From: Clostridiales bacterium
GTDB taxonomy: Bacteria > Bacillota > Clostridia > Oscillospirales > Oscillospiraceae
Length of the DNA stretch: 33,677 nucleotides
Direction of reading: 5' to 3'
Assembly: GCA_022775085.1 (NCBI GenBank)
Contig: JALFJQ010000078.1
Location: 1 to 33,677 of the forward strand
Shown here: positions 14,771 through 23,315 of the stretch, one piece after another
How the letters are laid out: every line of letters starts with the position of its first letter
Position numbering within the stretch: the stretch's first letter is position 1
Position numbers and translations under genes: made by a program
The notes under the pieces: generated by a model
Told to the model about the DNA's origin: nothing
The model's database searches: none
What the model saw: only the letters and a program-made list of their open reading frames with translations

Positions 14771-14811
14771 AAACAAAATATTACAGCCCCCGGAGCGAAT
14801 GCTCCGGGGGC
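14771..14811 (-). terminator. Terminator of the Ig-like repeat protein gene
   Basis: GCCCCCGGAGC and GCTCCGGGGGC pair perfectly around a 4-base loop (14786-14811). On the minus strand TGTAATATTTTG follows. It lies 20 bases beyond the stop codon at 14831. Confidence 0.75.
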
Positions 14812-14830
14812 TTGTGCAATGGGTTATCGA

Positions 14831-17800
14831 TCAGCTCACTTCCACAGTGAAGCTGACGGTCTTCCCGGAACCATCCAGTGCAGCTGCCTTGATCACGGCA
14901 GTGCCCTTCTTCTTGGCTTCCAGCACATAGGAACCGGTGTCCTTGTCAAATTTGATGTAGGCAACGGTGGTGCGGCTGCTGGTCCACTTCATGTCTGTGG
15001 CAGCACCATCAGGTTCCGTCGTTGCGCCCAGGGTGTACTCCTGGCCAAGGTCCAGATCAACTCTCTTCACGTCCATATCCACGGGAGTTTCGCCGACGGA
15101 AGGCAGGATCTTGGTTGCCAGAGGATAAATGGTAATCGGGAGCGCTTTTCCCTCCTCGGCACCGTAGCCATCCACAGCCTTTGCGTGCACAATAAGCGTC
15201 TGGGGAGTTGTCACCGTCCGCTTCGCGGTGATCACACCGGAATCGGGGTTGATCGTGGCATAGGTGTCATCCTCCAGAGACCACTTCACGCGCTTGTTGG
15301 TGGCATTGGGGTTAGTGATTGCCCGCAGGGCCAGGGTCTTGCCTGCGTACAGCTTCTGGTTGTTGACACGCTGTACGATGTCGATTTCTGTCACCGCATT
15401 TACCAGCACCAGAGTAATCTTGGTGGAGAAGGTAGTCTTTTTGCCGGAAATCTCTTTGACGTACTTGGCGGTCAGGGTCACCTTGCCAGCCTTCAGCGCC
15501 TGCAGCGCGCCAGTCTTGGAATCGACTTTCACGATGGACTTACTGCTGGTAGACCAGGTCACTGCATCAGTGATTTCACTCAGGTCGTCATCCTCCACGT
15601 CGCCGGGAATGGAGATGTAGGCATTCACGGTCAGATAATTCCGCAGATCATCGGCATTTATCAGGTTCATCGGCACATACACCGTTCCGGTCTCGTCCTT
15701 GCCCTCCAGGTTCTCGAAATAGGCCGTCATGGTGCAGGCCGACTTCGGACGGATCGTCAGTTCCACGGAGTCAACGGCGCCGGGGTTCTCCACGGAGGTA
15801 GCCACCACAGTAACCGGTGTATTTTCCGTCACGGTCTTTGCCGTCACCCTGCCGCTGCTGCTGATGCTTGCCGCGTCGGTGGAAGTGGTGAGTTCTCCGT
15901 CCTCGCCCACGAGCCGCCAGGTGACCTTCTGGTTGGAAGCCTTGAGGTTCTTGTAATAATCCGTCCAGGCAGTGGCTTTCAGGGTCAGGGACTGGCCGCC
16001 GCGCAGGTCGGTGCTCTTAGGCGCGGTAATCTGAACCTCCTCCACCAGGTTAGTGACCTTCAGCGTAAACTTGGTGGTGTACAGGGTGCCGCCAGCATCC
16101 CGGGTCTTCACGGTGATGGTAGTAGTGCCGGTTTTCAGGGTCTTGATGTCGCCGTACTCATTGATAGCTGCAACGCTCTCTTTGCTGCTGTCGAAGGTAG
16201 TGCTGTCGGGGTCTACAAGGGTCTCCTCGGTGCCTTCCGCAGCGTCGCTGTCATACAGATAGCCCTCGATGCAAGCCTCCGTGCCTGCGTTCATGGAAAC
16301 GGTATTCTCGGAAATCAGTTCGCCGTCCATCTTCAGCAGGAATGTCGTCCGCTTTGCGGGCTTGATCGTCAGCGTGTACTTGGCAAATGCGTAGCCGTCG
16401 TCATTCACGCCATCGATAACATCCTCAGGAGCTTTTTCCACGGAGGTGGCACGAACAACAATGGTGGCGTTTTTCTTAATTTCCTTGACGCTGAGTCTGC
16501 CGGAGGAAGTAATGGTCGCCTTGGAAGTCTTTTCCAAAATGCCGTCCACATCCTCAAAGACTTCCCACTTCATCTTCTGGTTTGCCGCCTTGACGTCCTT
16601 GCCAAAGTCCGTCCATGCGGTAGCCTTCATGGTCGCGCTCTTGCCGCTGCGCAGGTACTCGGGATTGGCGTCGTCGTTGAACCGCACCTCTTTCACGGGC
16701 TTGGTAATCGTCAGATAGATATAGCCGACCTTCTTGCTGCCATCCGTAGCAGTGGCGCTGATGCGGACCTTGCCGGCATTGTAGATGGTCAGAAGGCCAT
16801 CGGAGTCAATGGAAGCAATGTTTTTATTGCTGGTGCCCCAGGTCACTGTCTGCTTATCGTCTACCGTTCCGTTCTCCAGGGTGATGATCGCATCCAACTT
16901 GACAGTGCCCTCATCATAAGAGACATTTCCTGCATTGATGCCATCCGGTACGATGATCTCAATGTCCTCCACAGCATGTACGATCTTGATCTCGACAGGC
17001 GTAGCCTCAACGCCGCCCATCTCCGTCTCAGCATGGACATAGACGACCGCGGAATCCTGATCGTCCGCAAGACGCGCCGCCGTCAGCTTGCCGCTGGCAT
17101 TGATGCTTGCCGCCTTGGTGGGATTGCCGTCCGCATCCGTAACACTCCACAGGATCGTCTTGTCGGTCAGATCCTTCATAGTGGCCACATTGGTGGTCAG
17201 GATGACATAGCTGCCGCCGCGCATCTGCTCGGGAGCGCCCTGGATCACAACCTCGTTCGCCAGCTTTACAAGGCGGATCGTCAGCTTTGCGGAAACCCCG
17301 GAGCCATCCTTGGCGGTGGCGATCACAGTGACCGTTCCGGTTTTTTCTCTGTCGTTGGGCGTAATAACGATGCTGTCATTATTCCCGCCGTCAAACCACT
17401 TGCACAGGTTCCGGGTATCGTTGACCTTCCAATCAATGGCCGCGTCCGTCTCTCCTTCGGGGAACAGGTTGGCGTTGACGGTGATGGAGGTCAGGTTCCT
17501 ATCATTCAGATTGAAGAGGTACTCACCGTCCTCGATTTTTTCGTCCGTATCGTCAACCAGCAGTTTGATCTCGCTGACTCTGGGATACACATTGATGGTG
17601 ATCTCAGGCATAGATTCGATGTTCAGCTTCGTGTCAACGAAGGAAACACGCAGTTTAATGGTGCGCTTATGCCGCAGGGTGGAAAGTGCGGTCAGGGTGC
17701 CGCTGGATTTCAGGGTCACATACTCGTCATCCTTCGGATCCACCAGGCTCCACTTGATGGCAGGCACGGGCAGTGTGGTCTCGTCGTCATCGCAGACGAC

Positions 17801-18484
17801 GTTAGCAGACAGGGTGACCGTCTCGCCCGCCAGCATCTTTTCCGGGTTCTCGCCAGGCTCGATATGGTAAGCAGGGGCTTCCGCCTCCTCAACCGTCAGG
17901 GGATATTCTCCCCGCTTTCCATCGAACTCCGCATAAATGGTCGTGGAACCAACTTTCACACCCGTGACAACGCCATCCTCCACAGTAGCAATGCCGGTAT
18001 CCTCGGAGTTCCAATGGATCGTTCCGGTAACGTCCTCGACCATCAGTTCCAGTGTGCCGCCAACGCTGACGACACCGCCAACCACATCGTCCCTTTTGGG
18101 AACGATCGACAGCGTCTCGTCTGAAAGGACGACCGGTACGGTCTCCTCAGCCAAAGCCGCCTCAGTGGCTTCAGTTGCCTCAGTTGCTTCCGTAGCCTCA
18201 GTTGCTTCCGTAGCTTCGGTAGCCTCAGTGGCTTCGCTAGCCTCGGTGGCTTCACTAGCCTCTGTAGCTTCGCCAGCCTCGGTGGCGTCGCCAGCCTCAG
18301 TGGCTTCACTAGCCTCAGTGGCTTCACTAGCCTCGGTAGTCTCGGCAGCCTTCGTCTCCTCGGCTACAGTCCCAACGACCGTGGTCGTACCCTGCTCGGG
18401 CACTTCCTCTGCCAGCGCCTGCACAGGTACCATGGAAAGCACCATAACCAATGCCAGAAGCATGGACAGTATCCGTTTGTTCAT
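14831..18484 (-). CDS. Large secreted tandem Ig-like (BIG2) domain protein
   Basis: A 1217-residue exported protein. MNKRILSMLLALVMVLSMVP begins a signal peptide with probable cleavage after QALA (about residue 25). Residues 49-110 are a Glu-Ala-Thr/Ser low-complexity tract, probably an extended stalk. From about 115 to the end run ten to eleven Ig-like units of roughly 95-110 residues, each closing on a pattern such as W-S, then I-A-x-I/V-D-x-x-G, then a rising strand; they fit bacterial Ig-like group 2 (BIG2) domains. Two units share a nearly identical core (KATAWTDFGKDVKAANQK and KATAWTDYYKNLKASNQK), a sign of internal duplication. There is no LPxTG, SLH or lysin-motif anchor at the C-terminus. 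Adhesion or surface coating is likely; the ligand is unknown. AAGGAGG precedes the ATG. Confidence 0.85.
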   Translation of the reverse strand: MNKRILSMLLALVMVLSMVPVQALAEEVPEQGTTTVVGTVAEETKAAETTEASEATEASEATEAGDATEAGEATEASEATEASEATEATEATEATEATEATEATEATEAALAEETVPVVLSDETLSIVPKRDDVVGGVVSVGGTLELMVEDVTGTIHWNSEDTGIATVEDGVVTGVKVGSTTIYAEFDGKRGEYPLTVEEAEAPAYHIEPGENPEKMLAGETVTLSANVVCDDDETTLPVPAIKWSLVDPKDDEYVTLKSSGTLTALSTLRHKRTIKLRVSFVDTKLNIESMPEITINVYPRVSEIKLLVDDTDEKIEDGEYLFNLNDRNLTSITVNANLFPEGETDAAIDWKVNDTRNLCKWFDGGNNDSIVITPNDREKTGTVTVIATAKDGSGVSAKLTIRLVKLANEVVIQGAPEQMRGGSYVILTTNVATMKDLTDKTILWSVTDADGNPTKAASINASGKLTAARLADDQDSAVVYVHAETEMGGVEATPVEIKIVHAVEDIEIIVPDGINAGNVSYDEGTVKLDAIITLENGTVDDKQTVTWGTSNKNIASIDSDGLLTIYNAGKVRISATATDGSKKVGYIYLTITKPVKEVRFNDDANPEYLRSGKSATMKATAWTDFGKDVKAANQKMKWEVFEDVDGILEKTSKATITSSGRLSVKEIKKNATIVVRATSVEKAPEDVIDGVNDDGYAFAKYTLTIKPAKRTTFLLKMDGELISENTVSMNAGTEACIEGYLYDSDAAEGTEETLVDPDSTTFDSSKESVAAINEYGDIKTLKTGTTTITVKTRDAGGTLYTTKFTLKVTNLVEEVQITAPKSTDLRGGQSLTLKATAWTDYYKNLKASNQKVTWRLVGEDGELTTSTDAASISSSGRVTAKTVTENTPVTVVATSVENPGAVDSVELTIRPKSACTMTAYFENLEGKDETGTVYVPMNLINADDLRNYLTVNAYISIPGDVEDDDLSEITDAVTWSTSSKSIVKVDSKTGALQALKAGKVTLTAKYVKEISGKKTTFSTKITLVLVNAVTEIDIVQRVNNQKLYAGKTLALRAITNPNATNKRVKWSLEDDTYATINPDSGVITAKRTVTTPQTLIVHAKAVDGYGAEEGKALPITIYPLATKILPSVGETPVDMDVKRVDLDLGQEYTLGATTEPDGAATDMKWTSSRTTVAYIKFDKDTGSYVLEAKKKGTAVIKAAALDGSGKTVSFTVEVS
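18155..18340 (-). repeat. Tandem Glu-Ala-Thr/Ser coding repeat
   Basis: Codons for residues 49-110 of the Ig-like protein repeat 9- and 18-base units (acid-Ala-Thr/Ser triplets). The last eight or so Thr-Glu-Ala triplets are almost pure. All units are multiples of three bases, so slippage would change stalk length without breaking the frame. Confidence 0.85.
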
Positions 18485-18536
18485 CTAAAACAGCCTCCTT
18501 ATGTTCTTGTACAATAGCTTGTAACTATTTGTCATG

Positions 18537-18565
18537 ATTGTAACATACCGATTACAAAATTTCAA
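18537..18565 (-). promoter_or_regulatory. Promoter of the Ig-like repeat protein gene
   Basis: TTGAAA (18565-18560), 17 bases, TACAAT (18542-18537), each five of six to consensus. The rest of the 18485-18709 gap holds a TATAGT rightward -10 candidate near 18672 with no clear -35. Confidence 0.7.
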
Positions 18566-18709
18566 CTGTTAAAGCCACTTTTTTCCATAAAATTTTCCTT
18601 AAGATGCAGCACCTGTAAAATTGACACATTCCCCCTGGAAATATGGCTATCTTTTTCCATGAATCTGTTCTATAGTAAAGGCATCACCTGATAGTAGGAG
18701 CGGATCTCC

Positions 18710-19226
18710 ATGAAACCCACCGCTGTGGTTTATACTTCCAACACCGGCTACACCGCCCAATACGCCTCCCTGCTGGGAGGTGAGACGGGGCTTCCCGTCT
18801 ATTCTCTGGCCGAAGCCGAACAGAATCTGGCCCAGGGCACGCCAGTGATCTACCTGGGCTGGCTGGCGGCCGGCACCGTCCGGGGCTATGCCAGAGCCGC
18901 CAAGCGCTTTGATCTTCGGGCACTGTGTGCCGTAGGCATGGGTGCCTGCGGTTCCCAGACAGAGGACGTTCGAAGGGCCAACGCCCTTCCGGGGGGGGCT
19001 TCCCCTGTTCACATTACAGGGGGGCTTTGACCTGAAAAAGCTTCGGGGCGTGTACAAATTCATGATGCTGGTAATGTCCGGAACCGTTGCCAAAAAGCTG
19101 GCCGCCAAGCCAGAGCGCACCCCCGATGAAAGCGGTAAGCTGGATCTGTTCCAAAACGGCGGGAACCGGGTCAGCCTGAGCAACCTCCGCCCTGTGCTGG
19201 AATGGCTGGAAGGAGAATGTGTATGA
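18710..19226 (+). pseudogene. Flavodoxin-domain protein, frameshifted in a G8 tract
   Basis: The first frame (18710-19030) gives MKPTAVVYTSNTGYTAQYASLL, a flavodoxin-type start whose TSNTGYT matches the FMN phosphate loop, then PVIYLGWLAAGTVRGY. It runs through GGGGGGGG at 18991-18998 and stops at 19030. The expected continuation (GGLPLFTLQGGFDLKKLRGVYKF... to GECV) is in the +1 frame and ends at 19226. Removing one G restores a continuous protein of about 171 residues. This is therefore a frameshift by one extra G: a real mutation, a slippage-switchable gene, or a sequencing error. The intact family is related to protoporphyrinogen-oxidase-like and other flavodoxins acting as small electron carriers. 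The stop overlaps the next gene as ATGA, implying an operon. Confidence 0.8.
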
Positions 19227-19888
19227 AGCTGCTGGTCAGCGCCGTTGTGAAGCTGGTCTCCGGACTGCTGCTTTGCTTTCTGCTGCTGTTCGCCCCGGCG
19301 GGGACCTGGAACTATCCCGGTGGGTGGCTGTTCTGCGGGCTGCTGTTTCTTCCCACGGTGCTGCTGGGGCTGGTGCTGTACCGGAAAGCCCCCGATCTGC
19401 TGAAAAAGCGGCTGAATATGAAGGAGCCTGAAAAGGATCAGCAGGCCGTGGTGGCGTTCTGCGCCATTCTGTTCGCGGTCAGCTTTCTGGCGGCGGGACT
19501 GGATTTCCGGTTTGCCTGGACCCGGGTGCCCGACTGGCTGGTCCTGACCGCGGCGCTGACGCTGCTGGCTGCCTACGGCCTGTACGCCGAGGTTCTCCGG
19601 GAAAACGCCTACCTGTCCCGGACGGTGGAGATTCAGGAAAATCAGAAGCTCATCGACACCGGGCTGTACGGCATCGTCCGCCATCCCATGTACACCGCCA
19701 CCATCCTTCTGAGTCTGGCCATTCCGCTGGTGCTTGGTTCCTGGATCAGCTTCGGACTGATGCTCTGCTACCCCGCCATCATCGTGCGCAGGATCCACGG
19801 CGAAGAGGCGGTTCTGAAGGCGGGGCTTCCGGGCTACGCCGAGTATATGTCCCGGGTCCGCTGGCGGCTGATCCCTCATCTATGGTAG
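19223..19888 (+). CDS. Isoprenylcysteine carboxyl methyltransferase (ICMT)-like membrane protein
   Basis: A 221-residue protein with about five membrane segments. The conserved SAM-binding C-terminal part is clear: TGLYGIVRHPMYTA (about 150-163), then a hydrophobic hairpin, then RRIHGEEAVLKAGLPGYAEYMSRVRWRLIP. This is the ICMT/PEMT-like fold of bacterial membrane methyltransferases, most without known substrate. The ATG at 19223 overlaps the stop of the flavodoxin gene (ATGA) and has AAGGAG upstream; an in-frame ATG at 19202 lies inside that gene. The upstream frameshift could lower its translation through lost coupling. Confidence 0.85.
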   Translation: MKLLVSAVVKLVSGLLLCFLLLFAPAGTWNYPGGWLFCGLLFLPTVLLGLVLYRKAPDLLKKRLNMKEPEKDQQAVVAFCAILFAVSFLAAGLDFRFAWTRVPDWLVLTAALTLLAAYGLYAEVLRENAYLSRTVEIQENQKLIDTGLYGIVRHPMYTATILLSLAIPLVLGSWISFGLMLCYPAIIVRRIHGEEAVLKAGLPGYAEYMSRVRWRLIPHLW

Positions 19889-20032
19889 TACTACTTTGCG
19901 CCCCGTTTCAGGCGTAGAAGTTCCCATTAACCCCTCAAAATCGAGGAAACGCTGCATGTCAGCAGGCAAACCCGCAAGGAAATCCATGACCAGCGCGCAG
20001 ATTTCCTCTTGCCGGGTAATAAATCCCTCCAT
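19880..20032 (-). other. Short ORF or gene remnant in a decayed interval
   Basis: A 50-codon leftward frame (MEGFITRQEEICALVMDFL... ending GRKVVLP) has normal-looking amino-acid composition but no ribosome binding site, and it runs 9 bases into the end of the methyltransferase gene on the other strand. I do not recognise it; it may be a remnant. From 20033 to about 20470 I see no supportable gene, RNA or repeat, only short frames on both strands. Confidence 0.25.
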
Positions 20033-20470
20033 TATGTACATATTATTCGGTACGCGTAACTATGTCGTCCCGTCAGTGTGGAGCGGATTTGGTCAAAAGG
20101 TGGGCTTATCCTCTGGCATTGGGAGTCCCGTAAGGTTGGGACAGCATTCATGCCGCATAAGGCGCGTATACCGTCCCAGCCTCCCGGGAAAGCGGTAGCC
20201 AAGGGGAATAAGTCCCCATCATGCACATTGACAATGTGATATTCTTGATTTTGTCGAAAAACGCTTACACAAAATTTTCCGTCGGATCCAATAGCTTATT
20301 CTAAGGCAACACCGGGTTCATTGAATTTCAAAACCATCAAGCCCTTTTGTGACTGCAAAACGCAACATTTCATCGTGGGTTGGGTACCGTAGTTCTTCAA
20401 ACCCTGCTGCTCTCTGAAATGAGACAATGCGCTGCTTCCAATTTATCCAAATGGAAAAAGACATTTTTCC

Positions 20471-20685
20471 TCAACCTTTCTGTTCTGAGGCTACCTTTTG
20501 AATACGGAACGCCTGCACACCATTGGCCGCATCCGTTACTGTTCCAGCAGGGAACGTAATTACCAGACAGCCTTCTCCATCTGCTTGTTGCGGGATTTTG
20601 CAATTTCCTGCTGCACCCGAACTGCCAGTTCCTCCGGAATCGCGACATTCTCATACAGTTTCTTCAGTTCCTTCAGACTACCCAT
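20471..20685 (-). pseudogene. Internally deleted RsiV-like anti-sigma factor remnant
   Basis: An ATG at 20685 with AAGGAGG 7 bases upstream starts MGSLKELKKLYENVAIPEEL, typical of the cytoplasmic start of RsiV-type anti-sigma factors, and stops after 41 residues at 20560. Overlapping in another frame, LVITFPAGTVTDAANGVQAFRI and a stop at 20471 align without gaps to the RsiV C-terminus (pattern LVIxF, then G, then FxI). The ~200 residues normally between (membrane segment and extracellular domain) are missing, so this looks like a deletion remnant. Just upstream, a frame ending LYDLMRGLLDAEQLKENMKE could be the tail of the partner ECF sigma factor, but this is weak. Family assignment is from recalled RsiV sequence. 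Confidence 0.5.
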
Positions 20686-20875
20686 AATGCCGCCTCCTTC
20701 ATATTTTCTTTCAACTGCTCTGCATCCAGCAGTCCCCGCATCAGATCATACAGCTTATGATCCTGAATGGTGGCGATGCCGCAGGGGATATAGACGAACA
20801 GGGCAGATGGGGGCCGGTATCCACCGCGCCGCCTGATAGAGGGACGCGGAATTTTGCGACCAGCTCCGTAGAGGG

Positions 20876-20914
20876 AAAAGATACCGAACGGTGTGGCAGA
20901 CCCGTCCGGTATCT
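20876..20914 (-). terminator. Leftward intrinsic terminator in the decayed interval
   Basis: AGATACCG(g)ACGG and CCGT(t)CGGTATCT form a stem with 12 of 13 pairs around a 10-base loop, followed on the minus strand by TTTCCC. It lies 50 bases after the stop of the spoVAC-like frame and probably belonged to an ancestral gene there. Confidence 0.6.
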
Positions 20915-20964
20915 TGATCCTGTGCGGCAGGCAGAAAGTTGCTTGTATCGAACGGAAAGAGCAA

Positions 20965-21402
20965 TTACGGATGCTCCCAACGTCGTTTGTATCCACCGCC
21001 TTTCCTGATTGGAGTTTGGACTAAATCATCATACTCGCCCTGAACTGGGGCTCTATGACTTGGTCCTATTATAGCACATTCGTCTGTTTTGAACTCCACA
21101 GCCGGGGCGGCGATGGCATTTGCGAAGCCGGTGATGGGCACAAGCGTTCCCGCACCGCCGTACTTTGCTAAATCATCGTACAGACTCAGCCCGGTGAGCA
21201 GCGCGGACAGCACCACCAGAGTAATGGAGGTCGCTGTTGCGGCAGCATCCTTGTCAAGCCCCATGGAGCCATAGGTGTTCGTCAAAACCTGACCCAGCAC
21301 GCAGATCAGCCCGCCAATCCAGAAGGCGTTCAGACAGTCTTTGCCCATAGGTGACTTCGGCGCGGCTTTCTGCACCAGCTTTTCATATTCTTTTTCCGTC
21401 AT
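20965..21402 (-). pseudogene. spoVAC: SpoVAC-like protein with truncated and replaced C-terminus
   Basis: Residues 1-107 are a clear SpoVAC: MTEKEYEKLVQKAAPKSPMGKDCLNAFWIGGLICVLGQ, then LSALLTGLSLYDDLAKYGGAGTLVPITGFANAI and PAVEFKTD. SpoVAC is an inner-spore-membrane channel component that moves dipicolinic acid. The usual end (glycine-rich GAKMFxIAGPVIVYG membrane helix) is absent; instead the frame continues as ECAIIGPSHRAPVQ and a hydrophilic tail of about 30 residues. No spoVAD or spoVAEB is adjacent. This suggests a recombination junction near 21084. The ATG at 21402 is chosen because GGAGGG is 6 bases upstream; the ATG at 21408 abuts it. The truncated product probably does not work. Confidence 0.75.
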
Positions 21403-21450
21403 ATCCATCCCTCCGGCTATTAGAATGCCGCGGAAGCGAAAAAACATACA

Positions 21451-21488
21451 TAAAATCAGAACCACCGGCTGTGCCGGTGGTTCTGATT
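21451..21488 (-). terminator. Terminator of the TrpXYZ-type transporter operon
   Basis: AATCAGAACCACCGGC and GCCGGTGGTTCTGATT form a 16-bp perfect stem with a 3-base loop (21454-21488); on the minus strand TTTTATG follows, overlapping the last pairs. It is 30 bases beyond the ATPase stop. Confidence 0.85.
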
Positions 21489-21517
21489 GTGAACACTTTT
21501 TAATAAGCGGGCAGCTA

Positions 21518-22315
21518 TCAGGACAGAAGGAGCTTGTCGTCGGCCTCGTCAGAGCCGGAAGCCTGGCTGAACAGGTTCAGCAGCTGTTCCACGGTCAGAT
21601 GCTTCTTTTCTTCGCCGGACACATCCACCACGATGTGACCGTCGTACATCATGACCAGGCGGTTGCCGTAGGCGATGGCGTCACGCATATTGTGGGTAAT
21701 CATCATGGTAGTCAGGTGATCCTTTTCCACAATACGCTGGGTGGCATCCAGCACCTTGGCTGCGGTCTTGGGGTCCAGAGCCGCGGTGTGCTCGTCCAGC
21801 AGCAGCAGCTTGGGCTTTTTGAGGGTGGCCATCAGCAGTGTCAGCGCCTGACGCTGACCACCGGACAGCAGGCCAACCTTGGTGGTCATTCGATCCTCCA
21901 GGCCCAGATCCAGGGTTTTCAGCAGCTCCCGGTAGGTTTCGTACTCGGCCTTGGGAACGCCCCATTTCAGGAAGGAGCGGCGGTTTCCCCGGCGGGCCGC
22001 CAGCGCCAGATTCTCCACAATCTGCATATCGGCGGCGGTGCCGGTCATGGGGTCCTGAAACACGCGGCCCAGCATGGAGGCGCGCTGGTACTCGCACAGG
22101 CCGGAAATGTCCACGCCGTCCACCAGAATGGCGCCGCTGTCCACGGGCCACACACCGGCCACCGCGTTCATCATGGTGGATTTACCGGCGCCGTTGCCGC
22201 CGATGACTGTGCAGAACTCACCGTCCTGCAGGGTCAGGTTCAGGCCTTGCAGGGCCTTTTTCTCATTGATGGTACCGGCATTGAAGGTCTTGTAAATATT
22301 TTTGATTTCCAGCAT
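21518..22315 (-). CDS. TrpXYZ-type ABC transporter ATP-binding protein
   Basis: A 265-residue ABC ATPase. Walker A is GGNGAGKST (about 39-47), the signature is LSGGQRQALTLLMAT and Walker B is LLLLDEHTAALD, with His in place of the usual Pro after DE, as is common in this family. The switch region is MMITHNMRDAI. It powers the importer with the permease whose gene ends 2 bases upstream and the PF04392-type binding protein two genes up. Related systems (TrpXYZ) import tryptophan or other aromatic compounds; the ligand here is not proven. Confidence 0.92.
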   Translation of the reverse strand: MLEIKNIYKTFNAGTINEKKALQGLNLTLQDGEFCTVIGGNGAGKSTMMNAVAGVWPVDSGAILVDGVDISGLCEYQRASMLGRVFQDPMTGTAADMQIVENLALAARRGNRRSFLKWGVPKAEYETYRELLKTLDLGLEDRMTTKVGLLSGGQRQALTLLMATLKKPKLLLLDEHTAALDPKTAAKVLDATQRIVEKDHLTTMMITHNMRDAIAYGNRLVMMYDGHIVVDVSGEEKKHLTVEQLLNLFSQASGSDEADDKLLLS

Positions 22316-22317
22316 AC

Positions 22318-23280
22318 TTACTTGCCCTCCTTCTCGAGTTTCGCGTTTTCCTTTGCGATACGGCTGAAGGAATTCTTACTGGCGTTCTGCAAATAGGGGA
22401 TAGCCAGGAAGATGGCCACCACAACGGCGGTCAGCAGCTTCATGTCGTCGGCAGGGAACTTGAGCCACAGGACGAAGACATAGACCACATAGTAGATCAC
22501 GCCGCCCAGAACCACAAAGATCAGGCGCATCATGAAGTTCAGGTACTTGCCCAGGAAGGCCTCGCCCAGAACCTCACCGATGATGACCGCCGCCAGACCG
22601 ATAACGATGGCGCCCCGGCCCATGTTGATGTCGGCAAAGCCCTGATACTGGCTCAGCACACCGCCGGCCAGAGCCACCAGGCCGTTGCTCAGGGCAAGAC
22701 CAATGACCTTCATGCTGTTCGTGTTGATGCCCTGTGCCCGGGCCATGGCGCCGTTGATGCCGGTAGCCCGGAGAGCGGAGCCGTGCTCGGTACCCAGGTA
22801 CATATACAGCAGCACCACCAGAACGCCGCACACAACGCAAGCAAGCGCAATGGTTCGGGGCAGGTTCTTGGCATTGGAGGAAAACAGGAAGTTCACCTTA
22901 TTGACGTTAACCGCCTGGTTGGCCTTGCCCATAATATTTAAGTTGATGGAATACAGAGAGATCTGGGTGAGAATACCCGCCAGAATGTCGGGAATACCCA
23001 GTTTGGTGTGCAGAAAACCGGTAATCAGGCCCGCGGCTACGCCAGCCAGAAAGGCAATGATCAGAGCCAGCTGGGGATTCCAGCCAGCCAGTACCAGCAT
23101 AATGCACACGGCGCCGCCGGTGGCAAGGCTTCCGTCCACCGTCAGGTCGGCAAGGCCCAGCATCCGGTAGGTCATGTAGACACCCAGGGCCATAATACCC
23201 CAGATCAATCCCTGGGCGATGCCGCCGGGGCAGGCGCGCATCAGAGCCGCGGGGTTCAGCGAAGCAAAGTAGGCAAACAT
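22318..23280 (-). CDS. TrpXYZ-type ABC transporter permease
   Basis: A 320-residue polytopic protein of the branched-chain-type permease family (BPD_transp_2). Key blocks are GIAQGLIWGIMALGVYMTYRMLGLADLTVDGSLATGGAV at the start and GSALRATGINGAMARAQGIN, the cytoplasmic coupling loop that touches the ATPase. ALSNGLVALAGGVLSQYQGFADINMGRGAIVIGLAAVIIGE is the strongly conserved end block. About nine membrane segments are likely. It lies between the binding-protein gene (with an intervening terminator-like hairpin) and the ATPase gene. Confidence 0.92.
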   Translation of the reverse strand: MFAYFASLNPAALMRACPGGIAQGLIWGIMALGVYMTYRMLGLADLTVDGSLATGGAVCIMLVLAGWNPQLALIIAFLAGVAAGLITGFLHTKLGIPDILAGILTQISLYSINLNIMGKANQAVNVNKVNFLFSSNAKNLPRTIALACVVCGVLVVLLYMYLGTEHGSALRATGINGAMARAQGINTNSMKVIGLALSNGLVALAGGVLSQYQGFADINMGRGAIVIGLAAVIIGEVLGEAFLGKYLNFMMRLIFVVLGGVIYYVVYVFVLWLKFPADDMKLLTAVVVAIFLAIPYLQNASKNSFSRIAKENAKLEKEGK

Positions 23281-23315
23281 GAAATAGATCCTCCAAATAT
23301 CTGTCTTCTACTCAT

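Noticed and set aside
14738..18124. Rightward open frame of 1128 codons opposite the Ig-like protein gene
   Set aside because: It is the antisense shadow of a repetitive coding region. The opposite frame has a signal peptide, strong ribosome binding site, promoter, terminator and recognisable Ig-like domains; this one has none.
18155..18340. CRISPR array at the regular repeats
   Set aside because: The units are 9-18 bases, contiguous without spacers and in frame with the Ig-like protein gene.
20032..20226. Leftward 64-codon frame starting MHDGDLFPLATAFPGG
   Set aside because: No ribosome binding site and no family recognised; two other frames in the same place look equally plausible, so none can be supported.
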